The translations under genes and the position numbers were made by a program. The notes under the pieces are model-generated. The model had not been told where the DNA came from. It saw nothing but the letters and a program-made list of their open reading frames with translations, and searched no databases. A stretch of 40,011 nt of DNA from Wukongarchaeum sp048886645 (lineage in GTDB: Archaea > Asgardarchaeota > Wukongarchaeia > Wukongarchaeales > Wukongarchaeaceae). Of this stretch, positions 1 through 9,030 are shown in pieces. How positions within the stretch are numbered: position 1 is the stretch's first letter; each line of letters opens with the position of its first letter. Location: contig JBHLKN010000004.1 of the NCBI GenBank assembly GCA_048886645.1, positions 1 through 40,011 of the forward strand. The letters are read 5' to 3'.

Positions 1-114
1 GAAATCCGTGCAGGTTACGCTCAAATAGTTAGTTCTGAACATACTAAAGAAATTTTTGATAACGTTGAAAAAATACGATTAAGAGGCCGGTACATGTTAC
101 GGAGTGATACTTAA
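1..114 (+). CDS. bud32: Bud32 (or Kae1-Bud32 fusion), C-terminal end only
   Basis: Open frame from the window edge to the TAA at 112-114, giving 37 residues. The end reads ...EKIRLRGRYMLRSDT. An arginine-rich R-x-R-G-R-Y tail is typical of the C-terminus of Bud32, the atypical kinase/ATPase of the KEOPS complex that makes the t6A modification of tRNA. The context agrees: an XTP/dITP pyrophosphatase gene starts 28 bp downstream, a common neighbour of kae1-bud32 in archaea. Only the tail is visible, so the start, and whether Kae1 is fused to it, cannot be judged. Confidence 0.7.
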   Translation, partial: EIRAGYAQIVSSEHTKEIFDNVEKIRLRGRYMLRSDT

Positions 115-142
115 TTATTGAACTAGCATACTGAGGGTTTTT

Positions 143-706
143 ATGACAGGGAATAATAAGTTACTTTTTGCTACTTCAAATATTGGGAAATTTAGAGAGG
201 CAGTAAAGGTATTGGAAAAGTACGGCTTAGAGATTGAAATGGCTCAGATTAAACGTTTTGAAATCCAAAGTGACGATCTGGTTGAAATAGCGAAAATAAG
301 CGCTCTTTTCGCATTAGAAGAGGTTAAAAATCCTGTAATAGTCGAAGATGCAGGCCTATTTATAGAAGCATTAAACCTTTTCCCCGGTCCCTACTCAAGC
401 TATGTTTACAAAACAATCAGATTAGACGGAATATTAAAACTGATGGAAAACGTAAAAAATCGTCAAGCTTATTTCATGTCTGCTATCGCTTACTGTAAGT
501 CTGAAAGCGAAGTGAAAATTTTTAAAGGTAGGGTTGACGGCACTATAATCCACGAAAAACGAGGGGAAAAAGGTTTTGGTTTTGATCCAATCTTTTGCCC
601 GAAAGAAGGAGACGGAAGAACCTTCGCAGAAATGAGTACCGAAGAGAAAAGCATGCTATCCCACAGAGGAAAATCGTTCAAAAAGTTAGCAACATGGATA
701 AAATAA
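143..706 (+). CDS. rdgB: XTP/dITP pyrophosphatase (Ham1/RdgB family)
   Basis: A 187-residue protein of normal family length. It hydrolyses non-canonical purine nucleoside triphosphates (dITP, XTP) to monophosphates, cleaning the nucleotide pool. Visible signatures are the N-terminal L-L-F-A-T-S-N-x-G-K-F-R-E-A (substrate loop), V-E-D-A-G-L-F-I-E-A near residues 68-77 (metal-binding acids), F-P-G-P-Y-S-S-Y, and G-F-G-F-D-P-I-F near residue 145, followed by the terminal S-H-R-G-K-S motif. It starts at ATG 143 just behind the bud32 stop and probably shares that transcript. Family assignment is secure. Confidence 0.93.
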   Translation: MTGNNKLLFATSNIGKFREAVKVLEKYGLEIEMAQIKRFEIQSDDLVEIAKISALFALEEVKNPVIVEDAGLFIEALNLFPGPYSSYVYKTIRLDGILKLMENVKNRQAYFMSAIAYCKSESEVKIFKGRVDGTIIHEKRGEKGFGFDPIFCPKEGDGRTFAEMSTEEKSMLSHRGKSFKKLATWIK

Positions 707-796
707 AAGGAAAGGTAAAAAAGTTAAAGGATAAGTATTAACTATTGGTTTTTGCTTGTAGATATATGTGTTATTTTTTAGGAGGTTTAAAGTGGT

Positions 797-1930
797 TTGG
801 TCCAGAAGGCGATTGTTCTCGTTGGGGGCTTTGGGACAAGATTACGCCCCCTTTCCTGTACTCGACCGAAAGCTTTGTTTCCCGTGGCAAATGCCCCTCT
901 TCTCGAACGTGTAGTAAGGGCTCTTGCTGAGGGTGATGTCGAGGAAGTTATTCTTGCCGTTAATTATCAGGCAGATTTACTTGAAGCAAAACTCGGTAGA
1001 GGAGAGAAGTTTAACATCAGTATTAAATATTCTAAAGAGAAGCATCCTTTAGGTACTGCTGGACCTTTATGGTATGCAGGAGATGAACTTAGAGATTCTG
1101 AGCCTTTTTTCATGTTAAACGGCGACATAATTGCTGAAGTAGACTATAAAAAACTCTTAGAATTCCACCGGGAAAAAGGAGCTATGGCCACTATAGCCCT
1201 TCACGAGGTCGAAGATCCTTCAAGGTATGGCGTGGTCGAATTAGATTCCTCGAATAGAATCTTAAAATTTGTTGAAAAGCCCCCAAAAGATGAAGCGCCA
1301 AGCAACTTAATAAACGCAGGTTGCTATGTCCTTGATCCTGAAGTCATAGACATGGTTCCTGAAGGAAAAAAGACATCAATAGAGCGGGAAATATTTCCAA
1401 AAATCGCGGAAAAAGAAAATCTTTTCGGTTTTAAATCAGAAGGCATCTGGATCGATCTCGGCTTACCCGGAGACTATCTTTGTGCAAACCGTACTATGCT
1501 AGAAAGAGAGTGTAAAAAAGCACGCAACTTCGTGATAATAGATCCTACGGCGAAAATAGGGAAGACTACAAAGATCAGAGGACCAACAATAATAGGAGCC
1601 AACTGCATCATCGCGGAGAATTGCGATATTGGACCTTATGTAGCCATAGGAGAAGATACTGTTATCGGGGATGGCGTTAATCTCGAAAACACGGTCATTT
1701 TCCCACGGGTAGAGATTACAAACTTTTCATCAATTGCCCATTCAATAGTAGGGGAAGGGGTCTTTATCGGTCAATGGGTAAAAATTCAAGGTTCCCAAGA
1801 AAACGGACAAGTAGTTATCTTAGGCGACTATTGCGAAGTTACCGATAAGGTAACCGTAACCGCAGGAACCAGTGTCTGTCCCTTTAAGTGCTTAGACGAA
1901 TGCGTACTAACACCACAAAGAATATTGTAA
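797..1930 (+). CDS. Sugar-phosphate nucleotidyltransferase with left-handed beta-helix (GDP-mannose pyrophosphorylase-like)
   Basis: A 377-residue enzyme that should couple a sugar 1-phosphate to a nucleotide. The N-terminal Rossmann-like domain has the full signature G-G-F-G-T-R-L-R-P-L at residues 10-19, R-P-K at 23-25, L-N-G-D (metal-binding Asp) and V-E-K-P-P. The C-terminal third carries hexapeptide repeats (IIGANC, IAENCD, IGPYVA, IGEDTV, IGDGVN) forming a left-handed beta-helix. The start is TTG 797, preceded by GGAGG at 781-785; the in-frame stop at 788 excludes earlier starts. The pattern fits archaeal mannose-1-phosphate guanylyltransferases better than GlmU, but the exact sugar and nucleotide cannot be read from sequence. 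It opens the surface-glycan block. Confidence 0.85.
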   Translation: MVQKAIVLVGGFGTRLRPLSCTRPKALFPVANAPLLERVVRALAEGDVEEVILAVNYQADLLEAKLGRGEKFNISIKYSKEKHPLGTAGPLWYAGDELRDSEPFFMLNGDIIAEVDYKKLLEFHREKGAMATIALHEVEDPSRYGVVELDSSNRILKFVEKPPKDEAPSNLINAGCYVLDPEVIDMVPEGKKTSIEREIFPKIAEKENLFGFKSEGIWIDLGLPGDYLCANRTMLERECKKARNFVIIDPTAKIGKTTKIRGPTIIGANCIIAENCDIGPYVAIGEDTVIGDGVNLENTVIFPRVEITNFSSIAHSIVGEGVFIGQWVKIQGSQENGQVVILGDYCEVTDKVTVTAGTSVCPFKCLDECVLTPQRIL

Positions 1931-2070
1931 AAGTCACCAAATTAATAAGGCTTTTTAATTTATTGTACAAATGAAGCAAATTTTTTTATTATAAATTATC
2001 CTTATCTAGTCTAACAAGATAATAACCAGTTATTCTTAATCAAAAAAAACTTAAATATAAGGGAGTAAAA

Positions 2071-2259
2071 ATGGAGAATACCTCAGTACATATAACAGCG
2101 TTTATAACCCTGTTAGTGGTTCTAATAGTTCTATATAGTCTTGCTTTTGATACGAAGATATTTATCACGTTATATAGTTCTATTGTCTCTTTATGTTGGA
2201 ATTTGTATCTTTTTGGATATCACATTAGGGGATTAGATTATGTAAAGAAAATAGATTGA
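2071..2259 (+). CDS. Small hypothetical membrane protein, 62 aa
   Basis: I do not recognise this gene. It encodes 62 residues with a hydrophobic segment at about residues 8-27 (ITAFITLLVVLIVLYSLAF) and a second, aromatic-rich one at about 30-50, so a two-pass membrane peptide is plausible. GGGAG at 2061-2065 lies five bases before ATG 2071, and the TATA-like stretch at 2051-2060 is close by. It sits alone between a plus-strand nucleotidyltransferase and minus-strand glycosyltransferases. The rest of the 1931-2401 interval is AT-rich with a T-run near 1980 that could end transcription of the upstream gene. It may be a chance frame. Confidence 0.45.
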   Translation: MENTSVHITAFITLLVVLIVLYSLAFDTKIFITLYSSIVSLCWNLYLFGYHIRGLDYVKKID

Positions 2260-2401
2260 AAAAACCTACCTTTATCATCCTCCCCTTTTTTACATTTTTC
2301 CTCCTTAAAAAAACAAATTCTTCACATTCGAAACTCAAAAAATAAGTAGGAAAAATCGCCCTCAAAAAAGTAAAAAACTAGAAGCTAAATCTTCAAATCC
2401 G

Positions 2402-3877
2402 TTAGCGTCCGTGAAGATATGTCATAACAGCTGAGAAATAATAAGCGACTGAGAAAAGTAATAAGAAAAATCCGGCAATCCAAAACGCTTGAAAGTGCAT
2501 AAAAGCAACAATAGCACCAATTAAAGCATAAGTACCAAATAAACCCTCAAGGAAGATTTTCTTATCCTTTATCTTGTAATCCTTCTTTTTCCACTCTTTT
2601 TCCTGATCAGTTAGATTATATTTAGGAGTGCGTACAAACTCCCCGCCCTTCTTATGAAGCCCTTGAACCACAGCAACCGTGTTAGAAACACTAAGAGCAA
2701 ATCCTAGAAGCAAGAGTGTTAAAAGATGGGGGACCCTTTTAGACCACTCGAGGCCTTCTGCTCTCTTAATGGCTACAAGATATCCATAACTTGGCCCCAA
2801 ACCCGCTATAATAGCCAAAGGAGCAAAATACATCAAAGGAGTAACACTACTTCCAGAAATAACCAAGATCACTAAGAAAAGCATAATGAGAAACATTAAC
2901 GGATGCACCATGTAATAACTTAAATGCAGTTCACTTTGAAGCTTCTTAATAAAGGGCGCATTAGATCTCATGACGGTTCTCGAATGCTTTTTGAAACATT
3001 GTATGCTTCCCTTTGCCCATCTAAACTGCTGTTTCTTGAAGGCTACCCAGTTCGGCGGTATCTCAGAAGGCGTAATAATATCAGGCAACACTAAAAACTT
3101 CCAACCCCGCATCTGAGCACGATAACTCAAATCTAAATCCTCTGCTATAGTATCTCCATGCCACCCCCCACCATCTTCTATGCATGTGCGTCTCCAAATT
3201 CCAGCCGTTCCATTAAAGTTCATGAAAAATTTTGCTTTATTTCGAGCCAATTGCTCGATCAAAAAATGACCGTCGTAAGCAATGGAGACCGCTTTAGTTA
3301 TGGGGGAATTTTCCACGTTGATATAGCCCCATCTCGTTTGAACTAATCCGATTTTTTCATCACCGAAAAAGTAGGGTAAGGTGTCGGTTAAAAACTCTTT
3401 ATGGGGCACAAAGTCGGCGTCAAAAACCGCTATAAACTCTCCTTTAGCATATTTAAGACCATTTTGTAGAGCACCGGCCTTGTATCCTTCTCTGTTATCA
3501 CGCCTAATATGCTCTATCATGAACCCTTGCTCTTTATAATAAGCCACTTCTTCTTGAACTATTTCCACCGTTTCATCAGTGCTATCATCAAGGATCTGGA
3601 TCTCCATCTTATCCCTTGGGTAATCTATCGATGTTACTGACTTTAATAAGCGACTAACCACGTATTTTTCGTTATAAATTGGCAACTGTATTGTGACCAT
3701 TGGATATCTTTCAAGCTTCTTTTTGTATTTTTCTCCATGCCGATCTTTTCCCTTCCCCGAAAGATAGGCTAAAATGTAAATATTAAGGCCGTAAACTGCA
3801 AGACATACACTGCAAAAAACGATCCCTATCTGGGCGATGAGGACTATGAGTGACCACGTGGTTCCAAGAACTCCCAT
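2402..3877 (-). CDS. Membrane glycosyltransferase family 2 (cellulose synthase/CslA-like)
   Basis: A 491-residue processive-type glycosyltransferase that should polymerise or transfer sugars from a nucleotide-sugar at the cytoplasmic membrane. One N-terminal transmembrane segment (about residues 8-35) is followed by the GT-A domain with D-D-S-T-D-E-T, D-A-D-F (metal-binding DxD), Q-T-R-W, the E-D-L-D-L-S-Y-R catalytic acid motif and Q-Q-F-R-W-A-K-G-S (QxxRW, acceptor/processivity). Several C-terminal membrane helices follow (about 320-345, 350-370, 390-410, 445-490). GT2 assignment is secure; the polymer made is unknown. The neighbouring nucleotidyltransferases and GlmS suggest it uses a mannose- or GlcNAc-type donor. 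Start ATG 3877 has a purine-rich SD (GAGGAGAG) upstream. Confidence 0.88.
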   Translation of the reverse strand: MGVLGTTWSLIVLIAQIGIVFCSVCLAVYGLNIYILAYLSGKGKDRHGEKYKKKLERYPMVTIQLPIYNEKYVVSRLLKSVTSIDYPRDKMEIQILDDSTDETVEIVQEEVAYYKEQGFMIEHIRRDNREGYKAGALQNGLKYAKGEFIAVFDADFVPHKEFLTDTLPYFFGDEKIGLVQTRWGYINVENSPITKAVSIAYDGHFLIEQLARNKAKFFMNFNGTAGIWRRTCIEDGGGWHGDTIAEDLDLSYRAQMRGWKFLVLPDIITPSEIPPNWVAFKKQQFRWAKGSIQCFKKHSRTVMRSNAPFIKKLQSELHLSYYMVHPLMFLIMLFLVILVISGSSVTPLMYFAPLAIIAGLGPSYGYLVAIKRAEGLEWSKRVPHLLTLLLLGFALSVSNTVAVVQGLHKKGGEFVRTPKYNLTDQEKEWKKKDYKIKDKKIFLEGLFGTYALIGAIVAFMHFQAFWIAGFFLLLFSVAYYFSAVMTYLHGR

Positions 3878-4038
3878 TGAGATATTCTCTCCTCAAACCA
3901 AATTCAAGGGATTTTTCAAAACGTAGTTTGATGCCGTCTTTGCATTTATGTTTTATGACTATAAAACTTTTCGCTTCTAAAATCGCCCATTAAACGCTTT
4001 TCAACCGTTTTTTTATTCCATGTTTCCAATACTAGTTT

Positions 4039-5640
4039 CTAAATCCCATAGTCTACTATTTTGTATACGTCGCATGTACGTGGGTTAGATGGATCTGTTG
4101 CGTAGATAAGGATGAATTCCACCCCTGTTTCATTGTTTTTGATGAGGTTTTCGTCGAAGTCGCTGATTTTTGCGTAATCTGCGTCAGTCCATACTAGGTA
4201 CGTTACATTTTCTGATTTGAGGTATTCTCCCCAAAGGGATGTTTCGTCCGGTATATCGCTACTCCTAATAAATTTTTCAATGGGGAGACCGCTTCCATAG
4301 ATAAAGGAGGGCAGATCGTTTATTATCGTTCCTCCCTCATATTGTTTTGCAAAGATCTCTCCCGCCTCTATTATTTCGTCTTGGTGCTTTCCTTCAAGAG
4401 TGAAAGCTGGAAGAAATAAAAGCTGTACAAGTAAAAGGCTTGCATAAAACTCCCTTTTTGAAAAAATAGGTGCTTTTTTGCTCATTTTTTGAAGAAGTGG
4501 GAAGATTTTTTCAGTAAACGCTATACCGAAAATAATGAATACTGTGGGAATATATGCTATATGATAACGTACCCATGCTGGAAAAATCCCTAAAGCAGCA
4601 GAAGCTACCATTAACAATATATACGCAGCAAAAAACGCGTAAACCACCTCAAAATCTCTAAAATTAATAGTACCATTACCATTGGCAACTTTTACCATTA
4701 TTTTTGATCCGGCGAGTTTTTTCCAACCATATATTAAAGCAAACCACGCTATACCAAAAGTCATAACCCCTGCTGTAGAAATTACAAACAACGCATTAAG
4801 AAACGGATCCCCCGTGGCTGAACTTGTGGAAGCCCCTCCCCCACTCGTATAATGTTCAATAAAATCTCTCCATGACCCATAAACATAGTGTTGTCTCAAA
4901 ATCCAAATAAACGGTCCTGATAAAACTATTATTGCTGATGCAAAAAACTTTGTAAAAGTTACACGTTCCTGCTTTATTGCTATCCATGCAAAAAACGGCA
5001 ATAAAACCCATATCTCATAACGGGTTAAAGTGGCAAAAAATAAGAAAACAGCAGTTAAAAAAATATAATTGTTCGCCTTTTCCGCCTTCAAAAGGAAATA
5101 TATTGCAGACAATAATAAAGCGCTGTAAAGCGGTTCATTTATCGACATAGAAGTGTAAAAAATATGATAAGGATTAAAAGCAAGGAGGAGAGCAGCAGCC
5201 AAAGGCGCCTTATCCATAATACTTCCGCTAGGATTTTTTAATCTTTCTTTATCAACGGTTGTTACTATCTTCTTCGTTATAAGGTAGGTTAAAGCCACAG
5301 CATAGGCGCCGCAAAAAACGCTTACAAGTTTTGGAACCCAGATTTTTTCAGAGAAAAAAATAATCATGAAAAAAGCAGAAACAGTTGCGTAAAAAGGCGG
5401 CCAAATTTTATCATGTCCTCCCCAAGGATCAGTATAAATAAGGTCATTATGCTTTGTCTCAACGGCAAGAATCCACCAAGTATGAGCATCATCCACCCCA
5501 CTAGTAGCTATGAGGAATGATGTACTTATCCTTAGTGCAAAAGCAACTGCAAAGATGCTTAAAAGAACTGTTTTTTCCTTATTGTATTTAAAGTATTTTT
5601 TAATAAGGTTCAAACACTTATCCTTCCTAAAAATCATCAT
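4039..5640 (-). CDS. GT-C fold membrane glycosyltransferase (PMT/ArnT-like)
   Basis: A 533-residue multi-pass membrane protein. The first helix (about residues 22-42) is followed by an external loop carrying S-G-V-D-D-A-H-T-W-W, an acidic pair placed where GT-C enzymes of the PMT/ArnT/GT39 type keep their catalytic aspartates. H-D-K-I-W-P-P-F-Y-A at the start of the next helix also fits that family. About ten further hydrophobic segments follow, then a soluble C-terminal domain of about 120 residues (from about 410). Such enzymes move a sugar from a polyprenyl-phosphate carrier to lipid or protein on the outer face of the membrane. Donor and acceptor are unknown. It is co-oriented with the GT2 gene 161 bp downstream. 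Confidence 0.7.
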   Translation of the reverse strand: MMIFRKDKCLNLIKKYFKYNKEKTVLLSIFAVAFALRISTSFLIATSGVDDAHTWWILAVETKHNDLIYTDPWGGHDKIWPPFYATVSAFFMIIFFSEKIWVPKLVSVFCGAYAVALTYLITKKIVTTVDKERLKNPSGSIMDKAPLAAALLLAFNPYHIFYTSMSINEPLYSALLLSAIYFLLKAEKANNYIFLTAVFLFFATLTRYEIWVLLPFFAWIAIKQERVTFTKFFASAIIVLSGPFIWILRQHYVYGSWRDFIEHYTSGGGASTSSATGDPFLNALFVISTAGVMTFGIAWFALIYGWKKLAGSKIMVKVANGNGTINFRDFEVVYAFFAAYILLMVASAALGIFPAWVRYHIAYIPTVFIIFGIAFTEKIFPLLQKMSKKAPIFSKREFYASLLLVQLLFLPAFTLEGKHQDEIIEAGEIFAKQYEGGTIINDLPSFIYGSGLPIEKFIRSSDIPDETSLWGEYLKSENVTYLVWTDADYAKISDFDENLIKNNETGVEFILIYATDPSNPRTCDVYKIVDYGI

Positions 5641-5751
5641 TCGTATTTTTTGGTGGGTATCAGTTTGTTGGTTAACTGGTTTCCTAACTATTTTTAAAAC
5701 TTTTTAACGACACGTTTATAATGAATAGAAAGGGGTAAAAATACAATAGCA

Positions 5752-5780
5752 ATTTATTTAAATAAATAGTGATCTATTTA
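5752..5780. promoter_or_regulatory. Overlapping palindromes upstream of glmS
   Basis: Two perfect palindromic tracts overlap here: ATTTATTTAAATAAAT at 5752-5767 and TAAATAGTGATCTATTTA at 5763-5780 (7-bp arms, 4-bp centre). They lie between the divergent GT-C gene and glmS, about 80 bp before the glmS ATG, where an operator could act on both promoters. AT-rich DNA produces such palindromes by chance, so this is only a candidate. Confidence 0.25.
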
Positions 5781-5859
5781 GTATTTGGTTTTTATTTAAA
5801 AATTTTAGAATCGAATAAACTTACAAGAGTTAAAGTATCTTTTGTTGAAGGTCTTCGGC

Positions 5860-7683
5860 ATGTGCGGCATTGTGGGGTTTGTTTCTTGCAGTGGAGGAGG
5901 AGTTACTTATGTTTTACATAGAGCTTTAAAGGCTTTAGAGTATCGGGGTTATGATTCTTGCGGTATCGCTACAATTCACGAAAATCGCGTTTATTTTAGA
6001 AAAGATAAAGGTAAGATTGATGATGTTTTCGTCAAGATTAATCCCAGAGAACTACCAGGAACCCTCGGAATAGCCCACACTAGATGGGCGACACATGGGG
6101 CTCCCTCACGGAAAAACGCTCATCCACATTTGGATTGTACGGGGTCCATAGCAGTTGTGCATAACGGGGTTATAGAAAATTTCCTCCAATTACGAAAGGA
6201 ATTAACTTCTAAAGGTCACAAGTTTGAAAGCGAGACAGATACCGAGTGTGTTGCCCACCTGATTGAGGAGTTTATGAGTAACGGTTGCGGAATCTTTGAA
6301 GCCATTAAAAAAGCCGTTAGAAGACTTGAAGGACCCTATGCTTTAGCTGTTGTCAGTGCAAGAAATCCTGGGCAGTTGTATTGTGTTAGAAATGAGAGCC
6401 CCCTTGTTGTAGGGCTTGGTGAGGATGGTAACTATTGTGCTTCCGATATCCCAGCATTCCTTTTTTGGACAAATAAAGTAATAGTTCTTCACGATGGAGA
6501 ATTAGCAATAATAGAGCCCGAATCCGTTACCATAGAGGATATCAACGGATTGAAAATTGAGAGGGAGCCTGTTGTTGTTTCTTGGACCGCTGATATGGCC
6601 GCAAAAAGTGGTTATCCTCACTTTATGCTTAAAGAGATACACGAACAACCAAAGGCTTTGAGAGACACCTTAAGGTTTAACCAACAAACTATTGACGAAT
6701 TTGCAGATGTTATTTCACAATCTGAACACCTTTATATTGTGGCGGCTGGAACCTCTTACCATGCAGCTCTTGTCTCTCAATCTATGTTAACTCAAATGCG
6801 CGAAATCCCATCTCAAGCAGTTATTTCATCAGAATTTACCTGGCTTGCTGGGAACACTTTAAGCGAGAATGATGTGGTTATAGCAGTTAGTCAATCAGGG
6901 GAAACGCTAGACACTTTACGGGCTGTCCGTCATGCTCGAAGTAAAAAGTCGAAAATTTTAGCAATAACAAATGTTTTAGATAGTGGTATTACAAGGGAAG
7001 CAGACCTTGTTTTCTATACCCAAGCAGGACCAGAGATAGGAGTGGCAGCAACAAAAACTTTCTTGGTACAAGTAGCAACTTTTGGTAGAATTGCTTCAAA
7101 GCTTTTAGAACGATTTAAAATCCATGACCTTGCATATGTCCAAGATTTTAGGGAAAAATTAATGCAAACACCCCAAGCTTTAAACCAAGTCATTAACAAG
7201 CTTGAAGTAAAAACTAAAGAGTTAGCAGATTTTTTGGCGGATAAAAGTGACGCATTTTACCTTGGGAGAGGAGTTAGCGTAGCAACAGCCTTAGAAGGCG
7301 CGTTAAAACTTAAAGAAATATCTTATATCCACGCGGAAGGATATCCTGCTGGAGAAAGCAAGCACGGTCCAATCGCCCTGATTGATGAAGATTTCCCAGT
7401 GATTTTTATCGCCCCAAATGATGACACAAGGAAAGATATTCTCGGTAACATCATGGAGATGAGTGCAAGAGGCGCTTACATAATAACTCTGGGAGAAGAA
7501 GGTGATGAAGAACTTGCTCAAGTATCTAATCAATTTTTAAGCATGCCTCAAGGCTTTTCTTTACCTTTTTCACCCCTCTTATATGTGGTGCCTCCCCAGT
7601 TGATAGCCTATTACACTGCTGTTAAGCGAGGGTATGATCCTGACAAACCCAGGAACTTAGCAAAGTCTGTAACCGTGCCCTAA
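5860..7683 (+). CDS. glmS: Glutamine--fructose-6-phosphate aminotransferase (isomerizing), GlmS
   Basis: Makes glucosamine 6-phosphate from fructose 6-phosphate and glutamine, the first step towards UDP-GlcNAc. I place the start at ATG 5860 and not the TTG at 5842, because maturation must expose the catalytic Cys of M-C-G-I-V-G-F. That gives 607 residues, the usual length. Visible parts are the glutaminase domain (R-G-Y-D-S-C-G, H-T-R-W-A-T-H-G, H-N-G-V-I-E-N), then two SIS domains (A-A-G-T-S-Y-H-A, S-Q-S-G-E-T-L-D-T, E-I-G-V-A-A-T-K-T-F) and the conserved C-terminal P-R-N-L-A-K-S-V-T. A GlmU-like gene follows 46 bp downstream, so the pair forms an amino-sugar nucleotide unit. Confidence 0.97.
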   Translation: MCGIVGFVSCSGGGVTYVLHRALKALEYRGYDSCGIATIHENRVYFRKDKGKIDDVFVKINPRELPGTLGIAHTRWATHGAPSRKNAHPHLDCTGSIAVVHNGVIENFLQLRKELTSKGHKFESETDTECVAHLIEEFMSNGCGIFEAIKKAVRRLEGPYALAVVSARNPGQLYCVRNESPLVVGLGEDGNYCASDIPAFLFWTNKVIVLHDGELAIIEPESVTIEDINGLKIEREPVVVSWTADMAAKSGYPHFMLKEIHEQPKALRDTLRFNQQTIDEFADVISQSEHLYIVAAGTSYHAALVSQSMLTQMREIPSQAVISSEFTWLAGNTLSENDVVIAVSQSGETLDTLRAVRHARSKKSKILAITNVLDSGITREADLVFYTQAGPEIGVAATKTFLVQVATFGRIASKLLERFKIHDLAYVQDFREKLMQTPQALNQVINKLEVKTKELADFLADKSDAFYLGRGVSVATALEGALKLKEISYIHAEGYPAGESKHGPIALIDEDFPVIFIAPNDDTRKDILGNIMEMSARGAYIITLGEEGDEELAQVSNQFLSMPQGFSLPFSPLLYVVPPQLIAYYTAVKRGYDPDKPRNLAKSVTVP

Positions 7684-7729
7684 AATATTTAATTAAAAAG
7701 ATTAAGACACTATAGGAGTTAAGGGAAAA

Positions 7730-9022
7730 ATGAAAGCCTTAATATTATGTGCAGGTTTGGGAAAAGAGTTAACTCCCATAACTTCCACGATCCCCAAGCC
7801 CATGATAGTACTTCAAGGAAAACCTATCTTACAAAGAATGATTGAAAAACTCAGGGATTGCGGGATTAAAGATATTGTTATTGTTGTAGGATATAGAAAA
7901 GAACAGATAATTAACTATTTTAGGAACGGTTTTGATTTTGGTGTTAACATAAATTACGTAATCCAAGAACCCCCTAAAGGAGTAGAAGATGCCATCCTTA
8001 AGGCTAAAAACCTCCTTGAGCAAGAAGAATTTTTTATTTTAATTCACGGCGATATAGTTGCAGAGAAAGACATAATTTCAAGGACCCTTAACACTCACAA
8101 CTATTTTAATTGTTGCATGATTATTGCCCTTACATTAGCAAAAAAACCAGAACACTACGGTTCGGTTCTCATTGATGAAGAGGGAAGAGTGAAAAAAATC
8201 GTGGAAAAACCCCTTACCGGCAAAGAACTTGGAAATTATGTGGCAGCAGGAATCTATATACTCAGCTCGGAAATTTTTAAAATGCTAGAACAAAACCCTA
8301 TCTTGGATCAAGTCATCCAAAACCTGATAGATCAAGAAATAGAAATTTATGGCGCCATATGGGAGAAAAACTGGGTGGATGTGGGTCGTCCTTGGCATAT
8401 TCTTAAAGCCAACGAAATTATCATGGAAAAAAAAGAAGAGGCAAGGATTTCTAAAAGGGCGAAAATCGAATCAGGAGTTAAGATAGAAGGACCCGCTTTA
8501 ATCTCTGCCGGTGCTCACATAAGGTCTGGAGCATGCATCATTGGACCCTGCTACATCGGGCCAAACGCATATATAGGAAATAATAGCCTCATAAGGGAAT
8601 ATACGGATATTGGACGAAACGTGATAGTAGGCTTTGGCGTTGAATTAAAAAACTGCATAGTGATGAATAGTTCAAAAATTGGAAGGCTATGTTTCATCGG
8701 AGATAGCATTGTAGGAATGAACGCAGATATAGGCGCTGCAGTAACCACGGTTAACGTGCCTTTCAACAAAGATGAGACAATTAAAATGAACATAAATGAC
8801 GAAGAAGTGGATACCGGGCTTAAAAAGCTTGGAGCTGTAATCGGTGAAGGTGCAGTAATAGGATCTAATGTAAGTATATATTCTGGGAAAAAAATAGGCG
8901 CTTATTCAAAAATCATGCCTGGAACCATAATAGACCAAGATATAGGAGATAGAATGATAGTAAAAAATATAGTAAAAATGGGAGTTTTTAAAGAAGACGA
9001 AAACCAACAAACTCTAATTTAA
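7730..9022 (+). CDS. Bifunctional GlmU-like sugar nucleotidyltransferase/acetyltransferase with altered signature motif
   Basis: A 430-residue protein with an N-terminal nucleotidyltransferase domain (to about residue 225) and a long left-handed beta-helix acetyltransferase-like domain ending in G-A-A-V-T-T-V-N-V-P-F and K-K-L-G-A-V-I-G, as in archaeal GlmU-type proteins. In archaea these convert glucosamine 1-phosphate to UDP-GlcNAc. It follows glmS, which supports that pathway. The usual G-x-G-T/E-R-L-x-P loop reads G-L-G-K-E-L-T-P at residues 9-16, so the conserved phosphate-contacting Arg is Glu13. The later G-T-A-D-A motif reads G-V-E-D-A. P-K-P-M (22-25) and the H-G-D acid (Asp108) are kept. 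The acetyltransferase half looks normal. Uridylyltransferase activity is therefore uncertain. Confidence 0.82.
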   Translation: MKALILCAGLGKELTPITSTIPKPMIVLQGKPILQRMIEKLRDCGIKDIVIVVGYRKEQIINYFRNGFDFGVNINYVIQEPPKGVEDAILKAKNLLEQEEFFILIHGDIVAEKDIISRTLNTHNYFNCCMIIALTLAKKPEHYGSVLIDEEGRVKKIVEKPLTGKELGNYVAAGIYILSSEIFKMLEQNPILDQVIQNLIDQEIEIYGAIWEKNWVDVGRPWHILKANEIIMEKKEEARISKRAKIESGVKIEGPALISAGAHIRSGACIIGPCYIGPNAYIGNNSLIREYTDIGRNVIVGFGVELKNCIVMNSSKIGRLCFIGDSIVGMNADIGAAVTTVNVPFNKDETIKMNINDEEVDTGLKKLGAVIGEGAVIGSNVSIYSGKKIGAYSKIMPGTIIDQDIGDRMIVKNIVKMGVFKEDENQQTLI

Positions 9023-9030
9023 ACCATAAG

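Noticed and set aside
745..930. Cys-rich 61-aa frame before the first nucleotidyltransferase
   Set aside because: Out-of-frame shadow overlapping the clear TTG-started enzyme gene.
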